A stretch of 7,792 nt of DNA from Deltaproteobacteria bacterium (GCA_021815525.1 JAKAGN010000123.1:1-7792), one strand, 5' to 3'. Positions 1 to 6,596 are shown, counted from the first letter of the stretch. Translations and numbers: made by a program. Notes: generated from the letters alone by a model not told the origin.

Positions 1-47
1 CCCATGTGCCGCCGCAGGTCGCGCCTGATCTCGTCCTGCTCCGCGTC

Positions 48-173
48 CCAGCGGGTTTGAGGGCGATGAGATGCAAGGAAGGCGGGCGGCGAGCCGAAGG
101 GAGCGTACTTGTCGTACGTGACCGAGGCGCACCGCCCGCCTGACACAGCAGATCGCGCCCTCAGACCCGCTGG
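48..173. repeat. Gene-end palindromic repeat, copy 1
   Basis: Long imperfect palindrome. The outer arms are 48-65 (CCAGCGGGTTTGAGGGCG) and 156-173, which are inverted complements with one mismatch in 18. Inside, a G+C-rich arm around 80-91 pairs imperfectly with 129-141. The centre is a small hairpin: CGTAC (104-108), a 5-base loop, and GTACG (114-118). Words shared with the copy at 6749-6867 are GAAGGGAGCGTACT (96-109), GTACGTGACCGAG (114-126), and ACACAGCAGATCGCGC (143-158, one mismatch). The right arm contains the stop codon of the thiolase gene (161-163). The class is not one I can name with certainty; a REP/MITE-like dispersed element or a structured 3'-UTR element are the main options. 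No open reading frame suggests that it encodes a transposase. Confidence 0.8.
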
Positions 174-1402
174 AGTAAATGGATGCACATGGCCGCCTCT
201 TCTACTCCGATGTTGCCGCCGCCGTTTTCCGCAAGCCCTATCCGGGCGTTCGGAACCTGCCGCCTGCCCGCCTCGCCCCTAAGCTGGAGCCCTATCTCGT
301 AAATCTGGGCGAGCCCCGAGGCCCCGATTGGATGGCCGCGGCATTCGAGGCCCCCGGAGGTGTTCACGGGAAGCGAGCCGCCAAGCTTCGTGGCCCCGCT
401 CTCGGCGAAGGGCCCGCCCCCGCCCATGGGGCAGAAGCCCATTGCCTCGCACTGGTGCAGCTCGCCGTAGCTGGTCGCGTCGTGAAGCTCGGCGCAGCTC
501 ACGTCCTTGGGACCGATCCCAGCGATATTGTAGGCTTTTTTGACGAGCCGCTCGCCGATGTCCTCCTCGTCCAAGGTCCTGTCGCGGCCGGTCCCGAGGA
601 CCGATGCCAGGATTTTTACGGGCCGGGGAGCGGTGAGTTTTTTGAGGTAGGATTCCGAGCACACGATGGCGGCGGCCGCGCCGTCCCCGACGGGCGCGCA
701 CATGGAGCGCGTCAAGGGGTAGGCCACGGGCCGGTCCGCCAGGACCTCTGCCACAGTCATGTCCTGCTGGTACTGGGCCAGGGGGTTTAAGGAGCCGTGG
801 AAGTGGTTCTTGGCGCAGATCACTGCAAGCTGCTTCTGGGTGGAGCCGAACTTATCCATGTGCCAGCGCGCGCCCAGGGCGTAGGCGTCCATGAAAATGG
901 AGCGGCCCTGGCCGGGCGCGCCGTCGTCCTGTCCGCCCGTCACGTGCTTGTAGCGCTCGCTCATCTCTAAAAAGAGCTTTATGCCGGCCTCGATGTTTTC
1001 GAGGTCCATGCACGAGGCGTAGGCCCCAAGGGCGAAGGCCTTGTCGGGGTGGGTGATCTTCTCGCTTCCTATGGCTATGGCCACGTCGTACATGCCGGCG
1101 CGGATCCCGGCGTAGGCGTGGTGGAGGGCGGTGGAGGCCCCGGCGCAGGCGTTCTCCACGTTGGTGACCGGGATTTTTCCGATGCCCATGCTTCGGAGCG
1201 TCACCTCGCCCCTTATGGAATGCTGGTTGGTGTACATGCCCCAGAAGGTGTTGGAGAAAAACGCGGCCTCGAGGTCCTCCTTCGTCAGATTCGCGTCGGC
1301 CAGCGCGAGGTTTGTCACCTCGTGGGCCATCTGGCGCACGGTCTTATCGGGGTACTTTCCGAAGCGGATCATGCCGAGGCCTATGATATAAACATTCTCC
1401 AT
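161..1402 (-). CDS. SCP-x-type thiolase / lipid-transfer-like acyl-CoA acetyltransferase
   Basis: 413 residues, the usual length for a stand-alone thiolase of the SCP-x/archaeal group. It is expected to cleave a 3-ketoacyl-CoA with CoA, or run the reverse condensation, in the cytoplasm. The nucleophile is Cys86 in NACAGAS. The C-terminal catalytic region shows ELHD (His307) and NTSGGLECRGHPIGASG (His357 in GHP). The classical C-terminal CxG cysteine is absent: the equivalent stretch is AENGGGN (391-397), as in SCP-x-like members. The usual HDCF motif reads HDAT here, and an extra cysteine (Cys354) lies just before GHP. There is no SCP2 domain and no DUF35 partner gene in view. The start is supported by a strong AGGAGG (1414-1419), 11 bases upstream. 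It lies 19 bp after the ferredoxin-nitroreductase gene and is the last gene of the visible operon. The final residues QRV and the TGA lie inside the repeat at 48-173. A role as a thiolase-fold aldolase/lyase cannot be excluded. Confidence 0.88.
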   Translation of the reverse strand: MENVYIIGLGMIRFGKYPDKTVRQMAHEVTNLALADANLTKEDLEAAFFSNTFWGMYTNQHSIRGEVTLRSMGIGKIPVTNVENACAGASTALHHAYAGIRAGMYDVAIAIGSEKITHPDKAFALGAYASCMDLENIEAGIKLFLEMSERYKHVTGGQDDGAPGQGRSIFMDAYALGARWHMDKFGSTQKQLAVICAKNHFHGSLNPLAQYQQDMTVAEVLADRPVAYPLTRSMCAPVGDGAAAAIVCSESYLKKLTAPRPVKILASVLGTGRDRTLDEEDIGERLVKKAYNIAGIGPKDVSCAELHDATSYGELHQCEAMGFCPMGGGGPFAESGATKLGGSLPVNTSGGLECRGHPIGASGLAQIYEIGLQLRGEAGRRQVPNARIGLAENGGGNIGVEEAAMCIHLLQRV

Positions 1403-1421
1403 TTAGTTTAATCCCTCCTTT

Positions 1422-2420
1422 CTATTTCCATTCAACGGGAAACGAGTCTCTTTTTACAACCGCGTCGATCTTGCCTTTCGGCCAGCCCACGGCGATGGAG
1501 GTCACGGCCTGCCAGGGCGGGACGATGCCAAGCTTGCGCCTTAGCTTCGCGTTCTGGGGGTAGCCCAGAGGCTCCATGGGAAGGCCTATGTAGCAGGTCC
1601 CGAGCCCAAGGGAGTGGGCCGCCAGCACCATGTTCTGGGCGCATATGCCGCAGTCGAGGTCGGGGTTGGCTATGCCCCGGGTGTTTTTGAGGAGCATGAT
1701 GACGGCGGGCGCGCGCCAGTAGATCACGCCCTTGTCCTGGTCGGCCTTTTCCATGGCGGTGAAGGGCCGGGGGTCGGTCTTTCCCGTCATGAAAAGGGTA
1801 AGCGCCGCGAAGAGGCCAGATTTCCAGGCCTTGCGGCGGCCTGATTTTTCCAGGTAGAGGTTCTTGAAGAGCTTCAAGACCTTCATGGCCCCCTCTTCGA
1901 TCTCCGAGATGAGGGACTGGTCCGTTATCACCAGCACCTTGACGGGCTGGTTGTTTCCGGCCGAGGGCGCGAAACGCCCGGCCTCGATTACGCGGTGCAA
2001 AAGCTCCCTCGATACCGGCTTTTTCTTATAGATGCGGTTGCTGCGGCGCTTGTAGATCACCCGCTCGACCTCTGTAAGCTCAGGCTCAAGCTCGGCGTAA
2101 GGCCGGCCGTCGCCAAGGAGGGGCGCGGGGTAGGACATGTTGCCGGTTAGCCGGTTTTTGTACGGCCCCTCCTCTATGGAAAAGGCCCCGTCCAGGGAGA
2201 TGGCGCCGGCCGGGCACATGGCCACGCAGTTCCAGCAGTTGATGCAGGCGGCCTCGAAGCCGCCGTAACCCACGGGCACCGGGAAGCCGTCCGGCCCCGC
2301 AACGAATCCCCCGGTGGGGCAGGCCTCCATGCACCTGCCGCACTTGGCGCACTTTTCCTTGTCCACCGCGCGCTTGGGGAAGCGCATCCTGGGAAGATAG
2401 GATTTTCCAAGCTCTTCCAT
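1422..2420 (-). CDS. Ferredoxin-nitroreductase fusion (FMN flavoprotein)
   Basis: 332 residues with two parts. The N-terminal domain (about 18-80) carries two CxxCxxCxxxCP motifs, at 24-35 (CAKCGRCMEACP) and 59-70 (CINCWNCVAMCP), predicting two [4Fe-4S] clusters. From about 117 to the end is a nitroreductase-family FMN fold. It has an RRSNRIY motif (125-131) and APSAGNNQP (151-159), both typical of FMN binding, and a later GICAQNMVLAAHSLGLG stretch near 257-275. The family moves electrons from reduced ferredoxin or NAD(P)H to nitro, quinone, ene or other acceptors; the physiological substrate of this fusion type is not known to me. Neither a signal peptide nor a membrane segment is visible, so it should be cytoplasmic. 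AAAGGA lies about 7 bases before the ATG, and the gene follows the ligase gene by 23 bp. Within an acyl-CoA operon it could reduce an unsaturated CoA intermediate or act as a redox partner; that is inference. Confidence 0.88.
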   Translation of the reverse strand: MEELGKSYLPRMRFPKRAVDKEKCAKCGRCMEACPTGGFVAGPDGFPVPVGYGGFEAACINCWNCVAMCPAGAISLDGAFSIEEGPYKNRLTGNMSYPAPLLGDGRPYAELEPELTEVERVIYKRRSNRIYKKKPVSRELLHRVIEAGRFAPSAGNNQPVKVLVITDQSLISEIEEGAMKVLKLFKNLYLEKSGRRKAWKSGLFAALTLFMTGKTDPRPFTAMEKADQDKGVIYWRAPAVIMLLKNTRGIANPDLDCGICAQNMVLAAHSLGLGTCYIGLPMEPLGYPQNAKLRRKLGIVPPWQAVTSIAVGWPKGKIDAVVKRDSFPVEWK

Positions 2421-2443
2421 GAGTTTTTCCTTTGATGTTCTTG

Positions 2444-4027
2444 TTACAGCGAAACCACGTTTTCCGCGGTTTCGGAGAAGGCGTCCCGAAGGAGCCTCTC
2501 CAGGGGCTTTTCGGACACGGTCTTGGGGATTTCGGAAACGATCTGGAGATACGAGGGCACGCTGTTGCGTTCGAGCTTTTCGCGGCAGCGCCTTTTTACG
2601 GATTCCACGTCCACCGTGCGGCCCGGGAAGGGCGCCACGGCCGCCACGAGGTCGCTCTCGCCGGGCGCGCCGCCCTTCGATGGTATGCCGTAGACCACCA
2701 CCTCCGAGACCGACTCGTCCTCGCCGATTATTTTTTCAACGTAGTCGGGCTGGATGAAGTCCCCGTGCCGCCGCAAGCCCCCGCCCTTGCGGAAGTCGAA
2801 GTAGAAGAAGCCGTCCGGGTCGGTGTGGCAGATGTCGCCGGAGCGCAGCCAGCCCCCGCGCGTCTTTTCGGCGCTCTCCTTCTCCTTTCCGTAGTAGGCC
2901 ACCTCCGTGGCCCCGCTTTTCATGCGGCTCACAAGCTCGCCCTTTTCACCGGGGCCAAGCTCGCGGTCGTTTTCGTCCACTATCTTCATCTCGATCATTT
3001 CACTGGGGGGCTTGCCGAAGGAGCCCACCGGCCCCGTCCCCGGCGGCTTGTGGGCAAGGCCCCCCTCCACCGCGCCGTACCACTCGTGGATTTTGACGTT
3101 GAACCTTTTCTCGAAGTCCTCCCAGATGGCCCGCGGGGTCCCGGCGCTTATCACCAGCCGCACGGGGTTGTCGGCGTCGTCGGGCCTGGGCGGCTCGTTA
3201 TAGATGCCGCTCATCATGCCGCCCAGAAGCGAGAACGCGGTCACGCCGTACTTGCGGCAGATGTCCCAGAGGCGGCTTTTGGTGAAGCGCTCCGAGATCA
3301 CGGCCGGGATGTTTTTCGCCATTGCCGGGATGATGTTGACGGACTGGGCGTTTCCGTGGGTCATGGAAAGCCCCGTGTAGAGGACGTCGTCCGGCCGGTA
3401 GCTCCACACAAACGACGCCATGAAGGCGTAGGCCATGAATCGGTCGGCCTTTAGAACCACGCCCTTGGGGTCGCCCGTGGTGCCCGATGTATGGATGATC
3501 TGGGCCGGGGCGGAGAAATCGAGGCCCGGAAGGTCCGGCGGCGGGGCCGGGCTTTCGGCGGCAAGGGCCGCGGAAAGGTCCGGGTATGACGGATCAACCG
3601 GCACCCCGTGCCAGGGCTTGTACGTAACGCCCGCCACCCGGAGGCCCGGAACGTCCTTTTCCACCTCGCGGAAGGCCGCCATCAAGTCATCGGCCATGAG
3701 AACGGCCCGGCACCGGGTGTTTTTTATCTGGAAGCCAAGCTTGCGGCCCCTTGAGCGCGGGTCTATGGGCACGGCCACGGCGCCCAGGGAAAGCGCGGCG
3801 AAAAGGGCGTAGAGGAACTCCGGGTGGTTTTTCATGAGAATGGCGAAAGTATCGCCCTTGCCGACCCCCGCGGCCCGCAGCACCCGCGCCGTTTTGTTTA
3901 CGTTCTCGTAGAGCGCCCGCCAGGTGACGCGCTCCTCCGTGCCGTCGTCCCCCAGGAATATGAAGAGGGTCTTTTCGGGGTCGGCGGGCGCGGCTCCCAC
4001 GCACTGAAATATGGCGAGGTCGTTCAT
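2444..4027 (-). CDS. Acyl-CoA synthetase / AMP-dependent CoA ligase (ANL superfamily)
   Basis: 527 residues, full length for the family. It activates a carboxylic acid with ATP and CoA to acyl-CoA, AMP and PPi. Motifs in order: the P-loop-like TSGTTGDPKG (180-189); the aromatic/acidic adenine motif WYGAVEGG (316-323), a variant of YGxTE; GGWLRSGDI (391-399) with the ribose-binding Asp398; the hinge-region A8 stretch FRKGGGLRRHGDFI (412-425); and the C-terminal A10 region IPKTVSEKPLERLL (500-513), where Lys507 is the likely adenylation lysine although the usual GK reads EK. The general look is of the CaiC/BaiB/long-chain ligase group rather than acetyl-CoA synthetase; substrate chain type is not readable. 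AGGAGG (4039-4044) lies 11 bases upstream of the chosen ATG. The 179 bp gap to the upstream dehydrogenase gene holds a palindromic repeat, which may affect coupling of expression. Confidence 0.9.
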   Translation of the reverse strand: MNDLAIFQCVGAAPADPEKTLFIFLGDDGTEERVTWRALYENVNKTARVLRAAGVGKGDTFAILMKNHPEFLYALFAALSLGAVAVPIDPRSRGRKLGFQIKNTRCRAVLMADDLMAAFREVEKDVPGLRVAGVTYKPWHGVPVDPSYPDLSAALAAESPAPPPDLPGLDFSAPAQIIHTSGTTGDPKGVVLKADRFMAYAFMASFVWSYRPDDVLYTGLSMTHGNAQSVNIIPAMAKNIPAVISERFTKSRLWDICRKYGVTAFSLLGGMMSGIYNEPPRPDDADNPVRLVISAGTPRAIWEDFEKRFNVKIHEWYGAVEGGLAHKPPGTGPVGSFGKPPSEMIEMKIVDENDRELGPGEKGELVSRMKSGATEVAYYGKEKESAEKTRGGWLRSGDICHTDPDGFFYFDFRKGGGLRRHGDFIQPDYVEKIIGEDESVSEVVVYGIPSKGGAPGESDLVAAVAPFPGRTVDVESVKRRCREKLERNSVPSYLQIVSEIPKTVSEKPLERLLRDAFSETAENVVSL

Positions 4028-4082
4028 TTGAAGGTCACCCTCCTGATTTTTTTGCTTTTAAGCCCATCTGTCCCGGGCTTGG

Positions 4083-4203
4083 GGGCTTTTCAGGATCGTC
4101 GCAGGCAAGGAAGGCCGGGCCGGGCGGGGAGGAGTAGTATAGTTGATACATGACGACCCGGCCGGCCCGGCCTGACGCAGCATCCGGCGATCCTGGGAAG
4201 CCC
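4083..4203. repeat. Gene-end palindromic repeat, copy 2 (inside the operon)
   Basis: Outer arms 4083-4098 (GGGCTTTTCAGGATCG) and 4188-4203 are inverted complements with two mismatches in 16. G+C-rich inner arms around 4111-4125 (GGCCGGGCCGGGC type) pair with about 4160-4173. The centre is GTAT (4137-4140), loop AGTTG, ATAC (4146-4149). It shares the layout of the other two copies: a GCAAGG word on the left, a GGAG-hairpin-TGAC centre, and a CTGACGCAGC word on the right, in the same orientation. Its sequence is the most diverged, but the central C-G pair of the other copies is replaced by T-A on both sides, which keeps pairing. It ends 3 bases from the acyl-CoA dehydrogenase stop codon and fills most of the gap to the ligase gene. 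The run after the hairpin on the minus strand has no T-tract, so it is not a standard rho-independent terminator. Confidence 0.72.
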
Positions 4204-4206
4204 TCC

Positions 4207-5436
4207 TCAATAGGAAGCCAGTGCGTGCGCCCCCGTGATCATCAGGGTATCGTTGGCGCCGTCCTCGATCAAGGAGGCGCGCGCGTCCCGGAAGAACTTC
4301 TCGATGGGGTACTCCTTGGAAAGCCCGATGCCGCCGAATATCTGCACAGCCGCGTCCGCCACCTCGAAGGCTGTCTGGGTGGCGAAGACCTTGGAGGCTA
4401 TGGAGTAGTGGGTGAGGGGCGGCGTGTTGCAAAGGTTGTAGTTCAAGGCCGCGCGGGAGAGCGACCGGGCGGCTTCCACCTTGGTGAACATATTGAAAAG
4501 CTTGTGCTTTATGTGCTGGTGCTCGAAAAGCGGCTTTCCGCCCTGGATGCGCTCCTTCGAGTAGGCCAGGGCCGCCTCGAAGGCCGCCCGCGCAACCCCC
4601 GTGAACATGGCCCCCATGCTGGCGTTGGCCGTGGCCAGCGTCAAATCCACTATGCCCTCGTAGGACTCGGGGTCCACCAGCATGTAATCCCTGGGAATCC
4701 GAGCGTTGTCGAAGAAGATTTCGCCCTGGTTCAATGCCCGCTGGCCGATCTTATCGAGGGGCCGCGCCCGCCTCACGCCGGGGATGTTCAGGGGCACTAT
4801 CCCTATGCCGCCGCCCGCCATGCCCATCGCCGGGTCGATGGTGAGAAACACCATGGCGTGGGTGGCCACGGTGCCGTTAGAGACCCACGATGACTTCTGG
4901 CCGCAGATGACCCACTCGTCCCCCTCCAGCCGCGCCGTCACCTGGCAGCTTATGGCCGGGTCGGTGAAGGCCGCGGTTCCGGGGCAGAGGGTGTCGCTTC
5001 CGTGGTCGGGCTCGGTTATGCCCCAGCAGCCGATGAAGGTGGCGTCGGTGTTGGCGCAGAAGGGCTCGATGATCTCCGTGATCATGCGGTCGTTGGGCAT
5101 CATGGAGGCGAAGAATGCCGGGAAGCACGCCACCCCCAGGGCCACGGCGAAGTCCGCGCTGCCCCAGGCCAGCTCCTCCAGGACTATGTGGGTGCCGATG
5201 GGGTCGAGCCCCATGCCGCCCCAGGTGTCGGGGATGAAGATGGAGTGGTACCCCAGCTCATACCCTTTTTTCATGGTGTTCCAGTAAAGGGGGCTTTTTA
5301 TGACGTCCTCGGGATCGCTTAGCTTATCCAGCTCCAGGCTCGCCGGGCGCAGAACGTCGCGGGCGAACTTGTGGGTCTCCTTTTTAAGCGCCTCGTGCTC
5401 CGGGCTGAGTTCGACATTGAGATCGATGTAAGACAT
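4207..5436 (-). CDS. Acyl-CoA dehydrogenase (FAD-dependent)
   Basis: 409 residues with the full three-part acyl-CoA dehydrogenase fold: N-terminal helical domain (about 8-130), middle beta domain (about 135-245) and C-terminal helical domain (about 255-405). The middle domain begins with the signature CWGITEPDHGSD (137-148), followed by the flavin-contacting KSSWVSNG (181-188). The C-terminal domain has RIQGGKPLFEHQHIKHKL (296-313), the FGGIGLSKEYPIEKFFRDAR segment (367-386) and IEDGANDTL (390-398). The enzyme would introduce an alpha,beta double bond into an acyl-CoA and pass electrons to an electron-transfer flavoprotein. The usual catalytic Glu in YEGT aligns with Asp392, with Glu391 one residue earlier, and the alternative helix-G Glu of isovaleryl-CoA dehydrogenase is Ala270 in my hand alignment. 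AAAGGAA precedes the ATG and the gene follows SCP2 by 18 bp. Acyl chain preference is not predictable. Confidence 0.92.
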   Translation of the reverse strand: MSYIDLNVELSPEHEALKKETHKFARDVLRPASLELDKLSDPEDVIKSPLYWNTMKKGYELGYHSIFIPDTWGGMGLDPIGTHIVLEELAWGSADFAVALGVACFPAFFASMMPNDRMITEIIEPFCANTDATFIGCWGITEPDHGSDTLCPGTAAFTDPAISCQVTARLEGDEWVICGQKSSWVSNGTVATHAMVFLTIDPAMGMAGGGIGIVPLNIPGVRRARPLDKIGQRALNQGEIFFDNARIPRDYMLVDPESYEGIVDLTLATANASMGAMFTGVARAAFEAALAYSKERIQGGKPLFEHQHIKHKLFNMFTKVEAARSLSRAALNYNLCNTPPLTHYSIASKVFATQTAFEVADAAVQIFGGIGLSKEYPIEKFFRDARASLIEDGANDTLMITGAHALASY

Positions 5437-5454
5437 GGGGCGTTTCCTTTCGCC

Positions 5455-5850
5455 TTACATGGGGAGATTGTATTTTTTGGCTATCTCCGGGTACGCCTCG
5501 TGGGCGGGCTTCAACAGCGGAAGGAGCTTCAGGACCTTCTGGATCGGCCCCTGGGTCTTGATCTTTCTAGTAGCGATGGCGATGGGAAGCGAGAGCTTCT
5601 TCAACCAGAAGTTGTGGCAGGAGTCGCCGGAAAGGGTCATGGTGACGTCGGCCTTCAAGCTGGAGGGGCCGCAGATGACGTCGCCCTTCTCGTGGGAAAG
5701 CCATATCTGGCCCGCGGGCTCGGTGATGTTGAAAAGGATGGTGATCTTGGCGGCCATGGCGCTTTTCAGCACTTCGGGATCTGCCATGAGGCCCCTGAAA
5801 AGCCCTCCCAGAACCTCGTACATCTTTTCCGTGTTTTCAAAAACGGGCAT
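5455..5850 (-). CDS. SCP2 sterol-binding domain protein
   Basis: 131 residues, essentially a single SCP2 (sterol carrier protein 2, PF02036-like) domain from about residue 24 to 110. It has the alternating hydrophobic strands ITILFNITEPAGQIWL and ADVTMTLSGDSCHNFWLKK, and the helix/loop LPIAIATRKIKTQGPIQKVLKLLPLL. Proteins of this fold bind hydrophobic ligands such as sterols or long acyl-CoAs in a tunnel; no catalytic residues are expected. There is no signal peptide or targeting tail. An AAGGAG (5857-5862) lies 6 bases before the ATG and the gene starts 15 bp after the tetR-like gene. In eukaryotic SCP-x this domain is fused to a thiolase; here a thiolase of matching type is encoded separately four genes downstream. 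A ligand-presenting role for the operon's acyl-CoA enzymes is inference. Confidence 0.85.
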   Translation of the reverse strand: MPVFENTEKMYEVLGGLFRGLMADPEVLKSAMAAKITILFNITEPAGQIWLSHEKGDVICGPSSLKADVTMTLSGDSCHNFWLKKLSLPIAIATRKIKTQGPIQKVLKLLPLLKPAHEAYPEIAKKYNLPM

Positions 5851-5865
5851 GGCGAACTCCTTATT

Positions 5866-6501
5866 TTATGGCTTTGTTGTGGATTCCTCCAGCTGCGGTC
5901 TCAATATGTAAGGCTCCATGAGGCGCGTTATGGCCTCCTTCACAGCGTTCACGGCCCAGTCGCGGGAGTGCCGCGCCGGGGCCAGGAACCAGCGGGTGGC
6001 GACCCCCTGGTAGATGGCGGAGACCGCCCTGGCGATGGGGTCGGGGTCAAGGGGCCGGAAAAGGCCCTGCTCCACCCCGAGGCGCAGCGCCTCCGAGAGA
6101 AGCGCTATCCAGCCCTCAACCCACTCCCCGAAGACCCGCCCATAGTCGGCGTCGTGGGCGGCCTTGGCCATGCAGTCGAAGAGTATGGGGTAGCCAAGGG
6201 GCACGTAGGGCTCTTGGGGGTCGAAGAGGAGGTCGAAGGCCAGGAGCTTTTCGAGGGGGCCGGGGGCCTTGGCCATGCTTTCGCGGCAGCGCTCGAAGAC
6301 CCGCGCGAAGAACTCCCGGAATGCCGCGATGAAAAGCTCGTTCTTGCTCTTATAGTAGTGGGCCAGCCCGCCCTTGGAGAGCCCGGCGGCGGTGGCGATG
6401 TCGTCCATGGTGGCGTCGAAGGAGCCCTTCCGGCTCATCACCGTAAGGGCCGCCAAAAGAATCTGGGAGCGCCGGATTTCCTCCAGCTCCGCGATGGACA
6501 T
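5866..6501 (-). CDS. TetR-family transcriptional regulator
   Basis: 211 residues, a typical length. The N-terminal helix-turn-helix covers about residues 10-57, with the core TMDDIATAAGLSKGGLAHYY (31-50) followed by KSKNELF. The C-terminal part (about 60-200) is all-helical and would hold the ligand pocket and dimer interface; it has no strong motif. The most likely role is a repressor of this operon responding to an acyl-CoA or related ligand, inferred from its position as first gene and from the inverted repeat in its promoter (6569-6584). The ATG at 6501 is supported by GGGAAGG about 6 bases upstream on the minus strand. The next gene starts 15 bp downstream, so the regulator is co-transcribed with its likely targets. 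Confidence 0.9.
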   Translation of the reverse strand: MSIAELEEIRRSQILLAALTVMSRKGSFDATMDDIATAAGLSKGGLAHYYKSKNELFIAAFREFFARVFERCRESMAKAPGPLEKLLAFDLLFDPQEPYVPLGYPILFDCMAKAAHDADYGRVFGEWVEGWIALLSEALRLGVEQGLFRPLDPDPIARAVSAIYQGVATRWFLAPARHSRDWAVNAVKEAITRLMEPYILRPQLEESTTKP

Positions 6502-6568
6502 GGAAAGCCTTCCCGTGCGAGGCGCTTGAATTTTAAAGAGGATAAAAACCGACCGGATGGATTATCTT

Positions 6569-6584
6569 CCGACCGCTTGGTCGG
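6569..6584. promoter_or_regulatory. Putative TetR-family operator
   Basis: Perfect inverted repeat CCGACC-GCTT-GGTCGG, in the style of TetR-family operators. It lies 68 bp upstream of the tetR-like start codon and just downstream of the predicted transcription start, where binding would block initiation or early elongation. An additional CCGACC half site lies at 6549-6554, exactly 20 bp from the first half of the palindrome, and could allow a second dimer to bind. Regulator-site pairing is inferred from proximity only. Confidence 0.7.
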
Positions 6585-6596
6585 TATGGGAGAAAA

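Noticed and set aside
1..47. Open minus-strand frame running off the left edge (W-D-A-E-Q-D-E-I-R-R-D-L-R-R-H-M-like), which could be the start of a further operon gene.
   Set aside because: It is too short, has no convincing ribosome binding site or start codon, and would begin within or through the repeat at 48-173. The plus frame is also open there and ends in the left arm. Left uncalled.
48..173. CRISPR repeat or integron attachment site as explanation of the palindromes.
   Set aside because: There are only single copies per locus, kilobases apart, with no spacers, cas genes or integrase. The layout fits a dispersed palindromic element better.
2432..3454. 340-codon plus-strand open frame opposite the ligase gene.
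   Set aside because: Shadow of the ligase, with His/Arg/Ala/Val-rich composition and no domain signature.
4060..4092. Small AAGCCC/GGGCTT hairpin followed by TTTT on the plus strand as a terminator.
   Set aside because: No plus-strand gene ends here, the T-run is short, and part of the hairpin is the arm of the palindromic repeat.
161..6501. A wholly new defence or mobile system.
   Set aside because: Every gene in the cluster belongs to a recognisable metabolic or regulatory family; no nuclease, transposase, toxin or phage gene is visible.
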